Source of the DNA: Epiperipatus broadwayi
Taxonomy: Eukaryota > Onychophora > Udeonychophora > Euonychophora > Peripatidae
Length of the DNA stretch: 64,000 nucleotides
Assembly (NCBI GenBank): GCA_028023455.1
Contig: JAQFVV010006354.1
Location: forward strand, 2,059,615-2,123,614
Direction of reading: 5' to 3'
The notes beneath the pieces were generated by a model. That model made no database searches, was not told the origin of the DNA, and was given only the letters and a program-made list of their open reading frames with translations. The position numbers and the translations under genes were made by a program. The first letter of the stretch is position 1. The number at the start of each line of letters is the position of its first letter. This document shows positions 53,001 through 64,000 of the stretch, one piece after another.

Positions 53001-54324
53001 ACAATATATTAGTATAGCTTAAGAAAAACATAATGTAAAAACGCTATTATTTTAAAGATTACTTGACTAATAATTAATAATAATACAGAGTATATAAATT
53101 AAAGTGAAAAAAATGGAAATAGTACATAAAATAAAATTGTACTTCCCCTTTATTTTTAATTAAACTACCTAAAAATCAATAATGCTGCTAATATTACAAA
53201 GCCTATTTAAAATAAAGCGAAAGTAATAAAATATAAATGCACACACACACAGTAAATACTTATTCATACCTACATTTACGTTACAATCATATGCATATAT
53301 GTGTAGTAAAGGAAAGTTTATACTAAACATATATTTACATTTTATTAATATTAAAGAACGAGAGTAATAAAATATGAACATTTATTAATAAAAGCTAAAT
53401 TTAATAATTGATATATTTTATTATACTCAGTGCCATCTTATTATTTCTAAGAATATCTTATTATTATTATTTCCTACTGATGTTTGTAGAGATTACTTCA
53501 ATTTATATATATGTATTAAATTATAATTATATGTTGGACAATTTTTATTATCTGGATGAAAGATTATTTAAAAAAACAAACAAACAAACAACAACTTTAT
53601 TTATACTTTGAATTTTTCTAAAAACATTTAACGATTCAACTAGATGATGGAAATAGTCCAATATACTCTGCAAATATAATGAAACGCACCATATGCATTA
53701 AACATATAATAATAATAGTAAATGTCCTTCATACGAATCATTGAAATATCAGTTTATTTATATGATTAGTTCTATTTTATACTACAAAAAGATCTAAAAG
53801 TGTATTTTTTCATTTACTTCACATATGGAGAAAAAATATTTATTTTGGGTTTGAACAAGCGTTTACGTGCGTGATATATATATATATATATATTATAAAT
53901 TTAATGGCAGTTGCTGCAGATTTAAGAAATTAACCGAAAGTAATTCTGCGGATTTAAGGATTGTTTATAATAGTTTGTTACCCTTAAATTTATTATTTTT
54001 ATTATAATTACAATTTTGTTTTAATTAACGGATATTTTATTTATATATATATTCGACAAGAGTATATGAAGAACTAATTATTATTATGTTGTTATTATAT
54101 CATTTATCTCCAAATATACACCCTTGTTAATTAATAATCATTGTCAGGAATATATTTAAAAATAGATATGCAAATATAATAATTTTTTACATATTTATTT
54201 ACTAAAAAGTATGTAATTTTATACTCATTTTTCTAAAAACTATAACTTTTAAAATTAAAAGAATATATAAACATTTTAAAGCATTTTCTAATAAAATTAA
54301 TGTTTCGAATATATATATATATAT
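53001..54324. other. AT-rich sequence with small microsatellites
   Basis: Contains a CAAA run near 53574-53594, (TA)n at 53874-53893 and (TA)n at 54309-54324, the latter being the likely target of the LTR that follows. Nothing else was recognised. Confidence 0.55.
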
Positions 54325-56250
54325 TGTAACGGTCAGATGATGTATGTTGGTTTAACCTAGTTTGAATACTAGGTGAAGGTGAAAGTACCTCGAGGCCACC
54401 CATACATGAGATATAGAAATCAAGAATACTATGACCTCTGCCCTATTTGCCTATTCTCGAGTCTAACTATGAAACAACAACATATCTGAGATACACATAA
54501 ATTATTTTCTCACCTGGCCCAAAGCTTAGCATCAGGGAGAGACATGGATGAGAACACTTACGGGATTAACTAAGTTAAATGTGCATAAAAAATGTAATAC
54601 GAAATATGTGTTTTGTTTGCCTGGATCATTGGAAAAGTAAAATAAAGGTTAAGCTAATCAGAAATTGAAATAAAATTAGAAAACTCAAGCCTTTTGATTA
54701 AATAACATATTTTAATAAAATGTAATGCTAAATATTTGAAAGGTTTTAATTATCTTCGCTATTCCCTGATTGATTATATGATAAATAATTTGGCAATAAT
54801 GCGGAGGGCAATTACATAACATTTTGAGTTTTAAATCTATATCTTCCCAACTTTAATAAAATTATTAACTCGAATCATCTCAATAAAGCATAATTAAAAT
54901 AAATCTCTCACAAAGCATTTTCTAGTTGCTTTGTGCTTAAAACAATTTTAAAATATTTAAGACATTTATACTAACTTTGATATAAGTGTGGGGCTAAAGG
55001 TGCACAAAGTGGCATTATTGAGGAGATCAAGTTGGCAAACAAAGGAAACTTACTAGTATTTAGAAGACCACTATTATTTTAAATTGGAAAGTTTTACATG
55101 AAAAAAAATAATTTAAACCGCAAATAAAAAAAATCAAGAAAACATTTATATACATTTTAAAATGAGGAATAGCGAAGAGGAAAAATTTCAGTATATGTAA
55201 ATGATCAAACGATAAAAATAAGATAAATCTAATATTAGTATAATAAGAATAACAGTTACATTATAAACAGGAATAAAAGACATAAGTAGTGAAAGGTATT
55301 TAGAAAAAGGGTAAGTAATAATTCACGAGGAGATTTCATACATTTACCAGTCATTGTACTTTGGATCCAGTTCCCTCAATGTGGTGGCTTGATTAAATAT
55401 GTGGGGATTTGTCCGGACAAGTAAATGGAAATTATGCAGCATTTTAATTGTGAAGTTCACAGATATGGCTCACAGTTCAGGTTTCTCTTTGTTGGACATG
55501 TTATAGCATTTTCATGGACTAGGACCCCGACAGCAGGCAAAGCTGTTGTGCCTAGCCACCAAACATGGTCGCATCAACCAAACTTGTATAACTTTTAACA
55601 AATCACATGTTGGAACATATAACAGGAAATTTTCGACAAAATTCAGATAACTTTAAAGCACCAAATGCCGAATCTTCAAGCACAAAAATCAGAATAATGG
55701 TGAGGACAAAATCTGAATAAATTCAGGAGCCAAATCTGAATGAGTTGATCAGCAAAAATCTGCCTAATTCAGCAATAATATTTAACTGATTTTAGAAGCA
55801 AAATTTCACTAAGAATCCAAGCACTAAATCAAAATAGAATCAAAAGAGCTAGCAGTCTCTGTGTGTGTGCCTTGGCTTAACCCAGTCTTTTGTTCTCCTC
55901 TCCTTTTTATACCTTTTCAGGAGCTACACTTCTATTGTTTTGCGTATGATTTTAGATCTTGATAAACCCCCTATGATCCTTTGTTTCAAAGCAACTTTTA
56001 GCTAAAAATAAACTTTAAATTTTTCTTATCAAATTCTGCATTTAATTTCGAATTTGATTTAATTTAAAAAGGCCATCTTTAATTGCCTTGAAAGAAATAT
56101 TAATTGAAGCATGCCATTCCGTTAGAAATGTTGGCAGGCTTATCTCAAAATAAAATCACATGCCATATTTTAACAAAATTTAAAAGAAAAAATATCTTAT
56201 TATTTCTTTTAACAATATAACATTTTATTTCAACAGAATTTTGCATTAAA
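54325..56250 (-). mobile_element. Probable solo LTR (or LTR fragment) of a second LTR retrotransposon
   Basis: A 1.9-kb block of more balanced composition begins with TGTAACGGTC directly after (TA)n and is followed by (TA)n at 56251-56272. Its first eight bases equal those of the LTR at 27531, its size is similar and its target is also TA repeat. On the minus strand GGTATAAAAAGGAGAGG near 55900-55916 looks like a TATA box. No gag or pol lies beside it. The right terminus does not end in the expected TTACA, so it may be truncated. Confidence 0.45.
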
Positions 56251-56540
56251 TATATATATATATATATATATACATTTGACGTTTATATATGTTTGATTAA
56301 TAAGTTTTAAATGTAAATTTTAATAGCAATTTAATCTTAATGGGATTTATTTTAAAATAAATATTTTAATGCAAATACAAATTTAAATACAGTTAAGTAA
56401 GCAAAATGAATGTATTAATTTTAGCTTTAATGCAAAACCCTGCTGATACTGGACTATAAACTTAATTCAGGTCTACAATATTTGTTAAGTTTATAGAAGG
56501 CTGTGAAGCATGGATCGGACTTCCGGATCCATTGCTTCAA

Positions 56541-56640
56541 TATATATATATACTTCAGAATTATAATAGAAAAATAAATATATATATATATATATATATA
56601 CATACTTCAGAATTATAATAGAAAAATAAATAATTAATAT
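56541..56640 (+). repeat. (TA)n with duplicated 28-bp unit
   Basis: TACTTCAGAATTATAATAGA continuing to AAATAAAT occurs at about 56550-56579 and again at about 56604-56632, with (TA)n before and between the copies. Confidence 0.85.
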
Positions 56641-57119
56641 TTTATGATTATGCAATGCTAAATAATTAATAAATGCTAACTATAAATAAAGTTAAAAAGA
56701 AAGTACTTTCTACTTTTTGCAAAACTTTATCAAAAAATAAAACAAAACAGTCAAGATATTTGTATATAGCTGATGGCAAAATTTAGTTTATATAAAAATA
56801 AATTTAGAAAATCACATGTCAGCTATACCTTATCAAAAATTTACAAAAAATTAAAACCTTTTTAAAACTAATTATAAAATTACTCATCAGATGTGAAATA
56901 ATATCATGGAAGTATGACTCTTGAAAACTTAACTATAAACATGTTTTGCCCTGGAACACTAAGTTTTATATGAAAGGTTAAACTGTTTCATTAAGGTTTT
57001 AATGCAGAACACCCTATTAAAACTAGAATGATTTTTTAAATAAACTAATCTTTTATTTATTTTCATTAAAAAATCAAATATTGTTCGGATTAGCTATTAA
57101 GCTATAGAAAGTAGAATTA
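56641..57119. other. AT-rich sequence, nothing recognised
   Basis: About 480 bp with no supported feature. Confidence 0.6.
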
Positions 57120-57570
57120 TGTAATTAGAGAGAGAAAAAGAATTTAACCTTTTTCATATGTGCCTTAAACATTTACATAATAGTCAATCGATGTAGTTTT
57201 GACTCTAAAGGAACCTCATAAATCTCAACATGAGATAGATACATTACTTTCTACATCTCCCTTATAAAAATCTTAACATTAACTCTTAAATCACAAGCTT
57301 TCATGCAAGTTAATTTTTGTGAAAATAAATAGCTAATGTAGAGAGAGAAAAGTAACATCACCTCTCAAATCAAAAAGCTTCAGATTGGTCTATATAAATT
57401 AGATTTTAACTTAAAGAGAAGACAACCACTCTCTTCTTTATAAAGTTCCTACCTTGTGTTGAGGTTTGAGAGGTACCTAAGTAGTCAAAAGTACATTATT
57501 TGGCAACTACATTAACATTTAAGGTACTTGTGAAAAGGGGTTTAAACCATTCTCTCTCTAAAATTCAACA
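57120..57570. mobile_element. MITE-like fold-back element with long inverted arms
   Basis: The outer ends TTAGAGAGAGAAAAAGAATT (57123 onward) and, reversed from 57566, TTTTAGAGAGAGAATGGTTT are inverted copies. The inversion continues inward: GTGCCTTAAACATTTACA pairs in order with GTACCTTAAATGTTAATG, followed by TTTTGACT and CTCAACA blocks in both arms. The axis of symmetry is near 57340. It is non-coding and about 450 bp long. Size, long terminal inverted repeats and lack of coding fit a MITE; a TA target duplication is possible but not certain in this background. Confidence 0.65.
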
Positions 57571-58283
57571 TTTTGCTTTTATATTATTGAACCTTTTTTG
57601 CAATAATTATCTTCTATGATCTTTTTACTTCAAGTTTATTTTTTATTACTTGTCTCATAACATATGAGTTTTGTGTTAGTGAATTCAAACTAATGACTAT
57701 CTTTGCTCTCATGTTCAAAAATTATAAATTTATGTATGCCATTAATTTTAGTTCTATTATATAACTGAATGTTGTATATATTTATTGTCTTTAAATTTAC
57801 TGATATTTCACCATAACATTTTGTTTAACAAACATAATAAAACAAAATCTAGACCAATTGCACTATATCATTCTCAAATATATCTATAATTTTTAAAGAA
57901 CCTGAATATTGTTAAGTGATTTGGTAACTAACATTAAAAATACAAGGACAGTACAAAAGCATTATGTATATATAATAAGAGTGAAAACAATCAAACTATT
58001 ATTTAATATTTCTTGAACATAAGAGACAATATATTTGAGAAGAAATCATTTGTGTGAGAAAAATACATGTAAAATAATAGAAGATTGGATGATAATTATT
58101 GCAAATTATGCCATTAATATATGAACCAATAGCATTGCATTCAACACACAATAGTACTTAAATTTGTGATAATTATAAATAAAGATTTTTTTATAATAAA
58201 TTTCAGCTATGGACTGCATTAAAATCCCAGATAAGTAGTTTAAAAAATATTGTCATTACAATCATTAACCACAGACTTCTGCA

Positions 58284-58319
<36 letters not shown>
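57571..58319. other. AT-rich sequence; (TA)n at 58287-58313
   Basis: About 750 bp. Nothing besides the microsatellite at its right end, where the inverted repeat family starts. Confidence 0.55.
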
Positions 58320-58323
<4 letters not shown>

Positions 58324-58336
58324 TCTTGTTTAGAGC

Positions 58337-58375
<39 letters not shown>

Positions 58376-58479
58376 AGCCTGTATATAGCTCTAAACAAGC
58401 TTATTTATTTATTTATTAATGATAAATGCTGCAACAGAAAGTACATAAAGCCTTTATCTATGATGGTCCCCATCCATAT

Positions 58480-58515
58480 ACAGTTTTCGAGCTGTGGCTC
58501 TCTTCAGTGAGGAAC
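58480..58515 (-). ncRNA. Hammerhead-like core in unit 1
   Basis: Minus strand: CTGAAGA (58507-58501), stem II GAGC/GCTC with a CACA loop (four Watson-Crick pairs), then GAAA (58488-58485). The stem III and cleavage side has decayed (ACTGTATATGG), so it keeps the best stem II but lacks a clear cleavage triplet. Confidence 0.55.
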
Positions 58516-58802
58516 TAGGACATTAGATTCAAAGTATTAACTCAAGCCAAGCATATATCTAATTCTTAAATATTTAGAAAAAAAGATCTAAATCTTCAGA
58601 CACCTACATGTATTCAAATTCAGCGATTTAACTAAAAAAACTATATGGACCTGAACTAAATTCAGTGATCCATATATTAGTATGCTTAGCAATTTAATAT
58701 AGCCAAAGTCCTAATAGCAAAATGATTTAAATATTTTTCTTAATATTTAAAAATTAGATAAATGCTTGGCCTGAGTTAGTATTTTGAATCTAATGTCCTA
58801 GC

Positions 58803-58846
58803 TCCTTACTGAAGAGAGCCATAGCTTGAAACTGATCTGGGAATGG
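58803..58846 (+). ncRNA. Hammerhead-like core in unit 2
   Basis: CTGAAGA at 58809-58815, stem II GAGC/GCTT around CATA (58816-58827), GAAA at 58828-58831, then CTG and ATC (58835-58837) as an NUH-type cleavage triplet. Stem I can form partly between CCTTA (58804-58808) and TGGG (58838-58841), with wobble pairs. The C15.2 partner is A instead of G, which weakens stem III. Confidence 0.55.
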
Positions 58847-59394
58847 GGACCATCATAGATAAAGGATTCGGGTACTTTGTCTTGTAGCATTTTTCATTAA
58901 CAAATAAATAAATAAGCTTGTTTAGAGCTATTAGCAGGCTTTTTATATATTACATATTGGTAATGCAAGCTATATAAGTCATGTAACATGTGACTAATTT
59001 TTACTAATATTATATTTTTACTATTATGGTTTTGGCAATATTAAATTTCTAAGCCTACTAATATATGGGATCACTGAATTTAGTTCAGGCCCAGATAGTT
59101 TTTTTAGTTAAAAAGCTGAATTTGAAGACATGTAGGTATCTGAAGATTTAGAACTTTTTCTTAATATTTAAGAATTAGATAAATGCTTGGCTTTAGTTAG
59201 TATTTTGAATCTAATGTCCTAGCTCCTCACTGGAGGGAGCCATCATAGATAAAGACTTCAGGTACTTTCTTTTGTAGCATTTATCATTTAAAAATAAATA
59301 AATAAACTTGTTTAGAGCAATTAGCAGGCTCTTTATATATTACATATTGGTAATGCAAGATATATAAGTCATGTGATATGTGACTAATTTTTAT

Positions 59395-59420
<26 letters not shown>
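59395..59420. repeat. (TA)n microsatellite
   Basis: Thirteen TA units between unit 3 and the PLE relic. Confidence 0.9.
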
Positions 59421-59425
<5 letters not shown>

Positions 59426-59429
59426 TTTG

Positions 59430-60190
59430 GGTACAAACCGTATATTATTTTGCATTACAATCTGATATTTCGATGGTGTAGTAACCACCATTATCAAGGT
59501 TAAATTTTGAAAGAACAATTGTTAGATCTCAAACAATAACATGACTCAGTGCAAGATGATAAGTGAGATTCAACTTCAAGTAGTTCAGCATTCACAATAT
59601 GAGGCATATCAAAATGTTTATTTCCCTCAGTTTTTTCACCTATTAATTTAAAGTTAATATTAGATAAAATGAGAAGTCTCCGCATAGCTGGAATACATTG
59701 AGCTTCATCAGCCCTATTTAATCTCTTCAGTATTTCAATTGACTCTTTCATGGTTTTTAAATCATATCTTTCCAAATTAGCAAGTATTTTTGTATTGCCA
59801 AATTCAGGTTTGTGATCAATTTCTAAAAAAATGAGAAGTAAAAACTGATATGCTAATTTTTCGTTTAAAAACATTTCTATTTTTCTTAATTCTGGCATTT
59901 ATTCATCTATTAGACTGACCCACATAACTTCTTGAGTACTGCAAACATGAAATTTCATAAATTCCTTGGTGTTTCTAAAATATTCTGTTTTTAAATTTAT
60001 ATAAAATAATCACCATTTTCCTTTCCAGTAGAAAAAGTAGTCTTTATATTAAAACAATGTAGTCTTCTACTGATTTTATCAGTAACCCCTTTAATATAAG
60101 GTAATATTACTCTATTGAAAGAGGAATTGCCAATTCTATCCTCTTATTTCTTTTTAGTATTAATGTTATAAAAAGATGCTGTCTATTTGC
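59430..60190 (-). pseudogene. Penelope-like element relic: RT thumb region and GIY-YIG endonuclease
   Basis: Minus strand, in several frames. First comes RVILPYIKGVTDKIS (about 60122-60078) followed by the FNIKTTFSTGK segment, the conserved region between RT and endonuclease in PLEs. Next is GIYEISC with GIY codons at 59965-59957, then SYVGQSNR with YVG at 59926-59918, which are the two halves of the GIY-YIG nuclease motif. A further stretch is in the frame open at 59898-59500: HKPEFGNTKILANLERY and MKESIEILKRLN. This matches the C-terminal half of the domain, including the glutamate after the ES motif. A stop follows NR and a frameshift lies near 59830. The upstream RT palm is missing. The 132-codon frame is only partly in register with the ancestral protein. 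Confidence 0.85.
59459..59510 (-). ncRNA. Possible decayed third hammerhead-like motif beside the PLE
   Basis: On the minus strand TTGATAA is followed by the perfect inverted arms ATGGTG/CACCAT (59491-59486 and 59478-59473), then CGAAAT. The order resembles CUGANGA, stem II, GAAA, but two core positions differ. It lies just downstream of the endonuclease frame, where PLE terminal repeats start. Confidence 0.3.
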
Positions 60191-60309
60191 GAGGAGGAAA
60201 CTAAACATCAACTTGAGATTTCATATTATCTTCTTCAATGCATAATAACGAAGGAATTAAGAATTTTATCTTTGAAAAATTTTAATTTGTGAATTCCAGG
60301 AACATCTAG

Positions 60310-60414
60310 TACTATTGCATTAACTTATATATATATATATTAAAAATTACATATATATATATCTTTACAATATACTATTGCATTAACTTATATATATATA
60401 TATTAAAAATTACA
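60310..60414 (+). repeat. Imperfect 63-bp tandem duplication
   Basis: TACTATTGCATTAACTTATA and the (TA)n plus TTAAAAATTACA that follow occur at 60310-60351 and 60373-60414, with a 63-bp period. Confidence 0.85.
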
Positions 60415-60840
60415 ATCGGTGAACATTAATCTCATTTTCTTTATCATTAAGTTCATTTCATTGAAGAAATAAGAAAGGAAGATCAATAATTTAAAATATT
60501 TTTTATTTTTTATATTTAATAAAAAATTAGATATGGATGAGCAATATTAACATGGAAAAGTTATATAAATATATTACAGGGATAGAGTAAATTTAGAGGT
60601 AAGAAATTAAATTCTTCAATTTACATATTTTTTATGACATAATACTATTTTGTTTGTAATAATTCAAATAATTTAATAACCATTGTTTATTATAGTTGAA
60701 AAAATAATTAACATTGGTATGAAATATCTTTATATATTTTCTGTATTAATAATCATAAATTACATATAATCATTTTAACTGATAAAAATATTACATACAA
60801 ATAATTAAATTATTATTTGTATAATCTAATTATTATATAA

Positions 60841-60974
60841 TAGTTGAAATATAGTAATCTTAATATATATATATATATATTATGTGCCCTTTTCTATAGG
60901 CCAGTAATAGTTGAAATATAGTAATCTTAATATATATATATATATATTATGTGCCCTTTTCTATAGGCCAGTAA
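60841..60974 (+). repeat. Perfect 67-bp tandem duplication
   Basis: 60841-60907 and 60908-60974 appear identical. Each unit starts TAGTTGAAATATAGTAATCT, holds a (TA)n core and ends TATAGGCCAGTAA. Identity of the copies suggests a recent event. Confidence 0.92.
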
Positions 60975-63900
60975 TAGTTTATAACAATCAATTAATAAAA
61001 ATTTTAAATTTTAGAATATGTTCTTTTAATACATTAATTATAGTTTGTCGATTATATTTTTAAAGTACAATTTAAAGCTAAAGAGAATACGTGGTATATA
61101 AAATTATTTAAAAAGTAATTAAGTAAAGTTTAAAATATTGTTTCATATGGTTGTAAAAGCTGGCCATATTAAATAACACAGCTATAAATATTAAAAGTAT
61201 ATTTAAAAATTCGATTTTAATAGTTTAAAACTGATAATTTAATAAATGCTATGTTTAAATTTATAATCATATTTAATAGTCAAAATTAATATAATATATT
61301 TTAAAAATAAACTTTGTGATGGTGAGAATTGTATTTAATTCTATATTTTTAAAATTAGTCTTCCAATTTTTTTTATAATTGTATTATTAAATATAATAAG
61401 TGTAGCAATTTTATAAATCTGGTCAGAGAAATAGATTAAAAATCGTCTGTCAAAGTTATTAATCATGTGACTTGTATACTACATACGTTCACACCCATGC
61501 TTGTTTGAGTTAATAATAAAGTTTAAAATATTTTAAAAGTTATATTATAGAATTGGATGGAATTATTGTCTATCATAAAAGTAAATAGTATTAAACATTA
61601 GGTTAACTATCGTATGTAATGTTTTAAGTAATGTAATAAAGATGAATACAGATATAATAAAAATTAAATATTTTATTTTAATAAAAATAAATAAATTGAA
61701 TATTAAGAAATGTAATAAGTTATTAAATGTTGTTTTAAAAGTTATTTTAAAAGATTAAAATAATTTGAATGAAGTTATAATTGAATTAAAAGTGGTATTT
61801 TAAATAATATTTTAAGTTCATTATGTCACAATTTCTAATTTTGAAATTTAATTCTACTATAAACTAAAAATATGTAAATTTGTTCTCAAGCTAAAGTAAG
61901 AATTAACCAATAAGAATAGGTATTCTTACAGACTATAAATATTGTCATAACTAAGTTATCAGGGGAGATTAATAATGTATTGAAACCGGAGAAAGGTAAA
62001 TTATAACTATCAAAAAGATAATATTTTAAAATTTTTATTTTAGTCAATTTTTTTTTAGTACTTTCTTATCGTTTTATTTGCAAAAAAAAAAAAAACTAAT
62101 TGATAATTTTTAAAAGTATTTTTTGCAAAAGAGAGTTTTAAAATATAATAATTTAGAACCTTTGTGGAAATGATTTTCTAATTTTTAAAGTACTTACCAG
62201 TCGTATTTTATCTAAAAGTTTAACCTAAGCTTCACAATAAAAAATGGATATACTATGAAATAAAATGGATATAAGTTGTAATGCTGAAAAAATATTTGAA
62301 ATATTTATTGATACAACTTATTACTTTACCAGAGAACTGTTTTGGTACATATAAAAACCATAGCTCGGACATTATACGGAGTCTAAAAAATGTATTGAAA
62401 CTTATTATTTATAAGCCTATCCAAGATTTATTTTTTAAATACTAATAAGACAATTGTATATTGCATGAATTATTTTATATAATATTATATCAAATGGAGT
62501 AAAATGTTATATCCTTTCTGAAGGTAACATTTTTTTTATTTTTAAAAGAGATTTATAAAAATACCAAACGAAAGTTTAAATGTATCAAGAAGGAAACATA
62601 TATAAAAAAGTGAACATATAGTTGAATAAAAGATGGATCCATGGAAATACAAATAGTACTTAAAAGTTTATCGAATATTTTTAAAGTTAAATTAGATGGA
62701 TTGATGCATTGGATACGCAGAGAATATTAGTAGAGAAGATTAAGTAGCTTCACGGGATTAATTAATATTATGATTTAATAATTATCATCCTAAATACTAA
62801 AACCAAGGATTATTTTCTATAAATTTTATTAAATGGATTAATAATTATTTTTTTTTAAAACTTTAAGGTGCTTGAAAAAGAACATTTTAAAAAACTCTAG
62901 AGAATAATAAACATTTTGGACTTATTAGAAACTATCATCAAGAAAATATGTAATTATAGTTTTGATTCCTTTTATTTTGTTAACCTAGTTTAAATCTAAA
63001 ATTTTTATATAAGATTAGGAAAAACATAAAAACATTAATTTATTAATATTAAAATTTTATAATATAACAATCTAATAATTTATCTAAAAATATTTTAATA
63101 TAAAGTGTATGGGTGTGAATTTTTTTTATATCTGCAATGCTCAAGTGGATAAAGAAAAGCCTACTGAACATGATGACTAGATAAAGGTTATTGGTAATAA
63201 TAATAACTATTAATAATTTTATAATGTATATTTTTTTTGTGTTTTCTTTAGATCATCTATGGATAGTAAGAATGAAGTGTAAAAGTTTTTTAATTATATG
63301 TAACACATTTTATACAACATTTTAAAAAACATTATGAGATAGGATTGATTTGAAAATATGCATACGACAATTTTTTTTTATATTAGTGATATAATCCAAC
63401 ATAACAAATAGTTATGTGATTCTTTTAAAATTTTCATGTTATTGGATATTCAAATATTGTCTAAGTAGATTGTATATGATTAAACATACAGAGTAATGAA
63501 GTAAGCAACTTTTCTTATGGAATCGTAAGATTGTTTTTAAATTATCAGTGAATTTTATTTATTGTTTTTGTAAATGCAGATAGTTATTTTATCGATGTAA
63601 GATGTAGAAAAATCTTGAGAAATAATGTTGAGATAGTGGCTTGGAAGTACTATAGTTAGCAGGAAACCAAGATGATGTTTTAAGAAAAAGGATGTTATAA
63701 GGAATGGAAATAATATTTAGTCTTTATGTGAATATCAGCATAGTTAACAAAGCCCTATGACTGATACACATTTTATTTGGACAGTGTTTATATTTCTTTA
63801 AATATTTGATGTTCAAATAAAGCTGAAGAAATAGCTTTAACATCGTCCCTGTACTAGAGGATATTAGGCAGGTAAATGTCATACCTCTTCACACTGTGCC

Positions 63901-64000
63901 ATGATTTTGAGATATGTTAAGAGTAATACTCTAGCTTTCTTCCTTAATCCTATGCATCTGTTTTCACTATCTTTATTTCATGTAACTGCATCGTTCAGTA
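60975..64000. other. AT-rich sequence, nothing recognised
   Basis: About 3 kb of A+T-rich DNA. The last 160 bp are slightly less AT-rich but match nothing else in the window. Confidence 0.6.

Larger units (their letters stand above)
58320..59392. mobile_element. Three hammerhead-like repeat units: one inverted, two in direct tandem
   Basis: Unit 1 lies on the minus strand (about 58705 to 58320). Unit 2 (about 58706-59015) and unit 3 (59030-59392) lie on the plus strand. Shared order of blocks: ATATATGGGATCACTGAA with TTTAGTTCAGGCC, GAATCTAATGTCCTAG, the hammerhead-like core, GGGGACCATCATAGATAAAG, GTAGCATTT, AATAAATAAATAA, CTTGTTTAGAGC and GGCTCTTTA. The landmark CTTGTTTAGAG recurs 392 bp apart in units 2 and 3, giving the unit length. 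Unit 3 lacks the middle of the core: GAGCCAT joins ATCATAG, apparently through a CCAT microhomology. A minus-strand PLE relic begins about 40 bp to the right. Confidence 0.8.

Overview
This 64-kb window reads as intergenic or intronic DNA from a metazoan, most likely an invertebrate. It is extremely A+T-rich (well over two-thirds A+T by eye), full of (TA)n arrays, and carries no cellular gene, tRNA, rRNA or CRISPR array that I can support. All recognisable coding sequence belongs to retroelements: an RTE-type LINE, two Penelope-like element (PLE) relics, two old Ty3/gypsy pol relics, and a younger LTR retrotransposon with only gag. That mix, with GIY-YIG-bearing PLEs, fits molluscs, chelicerates, cnidarians and similar lineages. 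I cannot name the species.

Layout. 1-530 is an antisense LINE relic. 841-2110 is a purine-rich, probably gag-derived ruin. 5590-6250 has an unexplained minus-strand coding-like frame, beside a Ty3/gypsy RT-RNase H relic at 6290-7195. 13980-17272 is a near full-length RTE-like LINE with an 862-codon uninterrupted reading frame and three lesions in its endonuclease part. From 17.6 to 23.2 kb, hammerhead-ribozyme-like repeats lie on both sides of a PLE reverse-transcriptase relic (20325-20788), which is itself interrupted by a (TA)n array and a LINE 3' end. 24-25.3 kb holds dispersed repeats that recur at 34.5, 43.5 and 52.8 kb. 26600-27490 is a second gypsy pol relic. 27531-34391 is an LTR retrotransposon on the minus strand: 1.8-kb LTRs, PBS-like and PPT sites, and Gag but no Pol. 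37916-38417 is a third LINE fragment, set between (TA)n arrays. 38.5-51.4 kb is almost featureless AT-rich DNA. 51.4-57.6 kb holds fold-back elements, a tRNA-like repeat and a probable solo LTR. 58.3-60.2 kb holds tandem and inverted hammerhead-like repeats followed by a minus-strand PLE relic with a GIY-YIG endonuclease. The rest is AT-rich DNA with small tandem duplications.

How the parts relate. The most interesting signal is a short hammerhead ribozyme core (CUGANGA, stem II, GAAA, very short stem III, NUH cleavage site) in two related repeat subfamilies that sit next to PLE coding relics. PLE terminal repeats in many animals are known to carry such ribozymes, so the repeats are probably PLE terminal repeats or retrozyme-like derivatives. 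Much of the difference between the two LTRs of the gag-only element is CpG to TpG/CpA, which suggests that transposons here are or were CpG-methylated.
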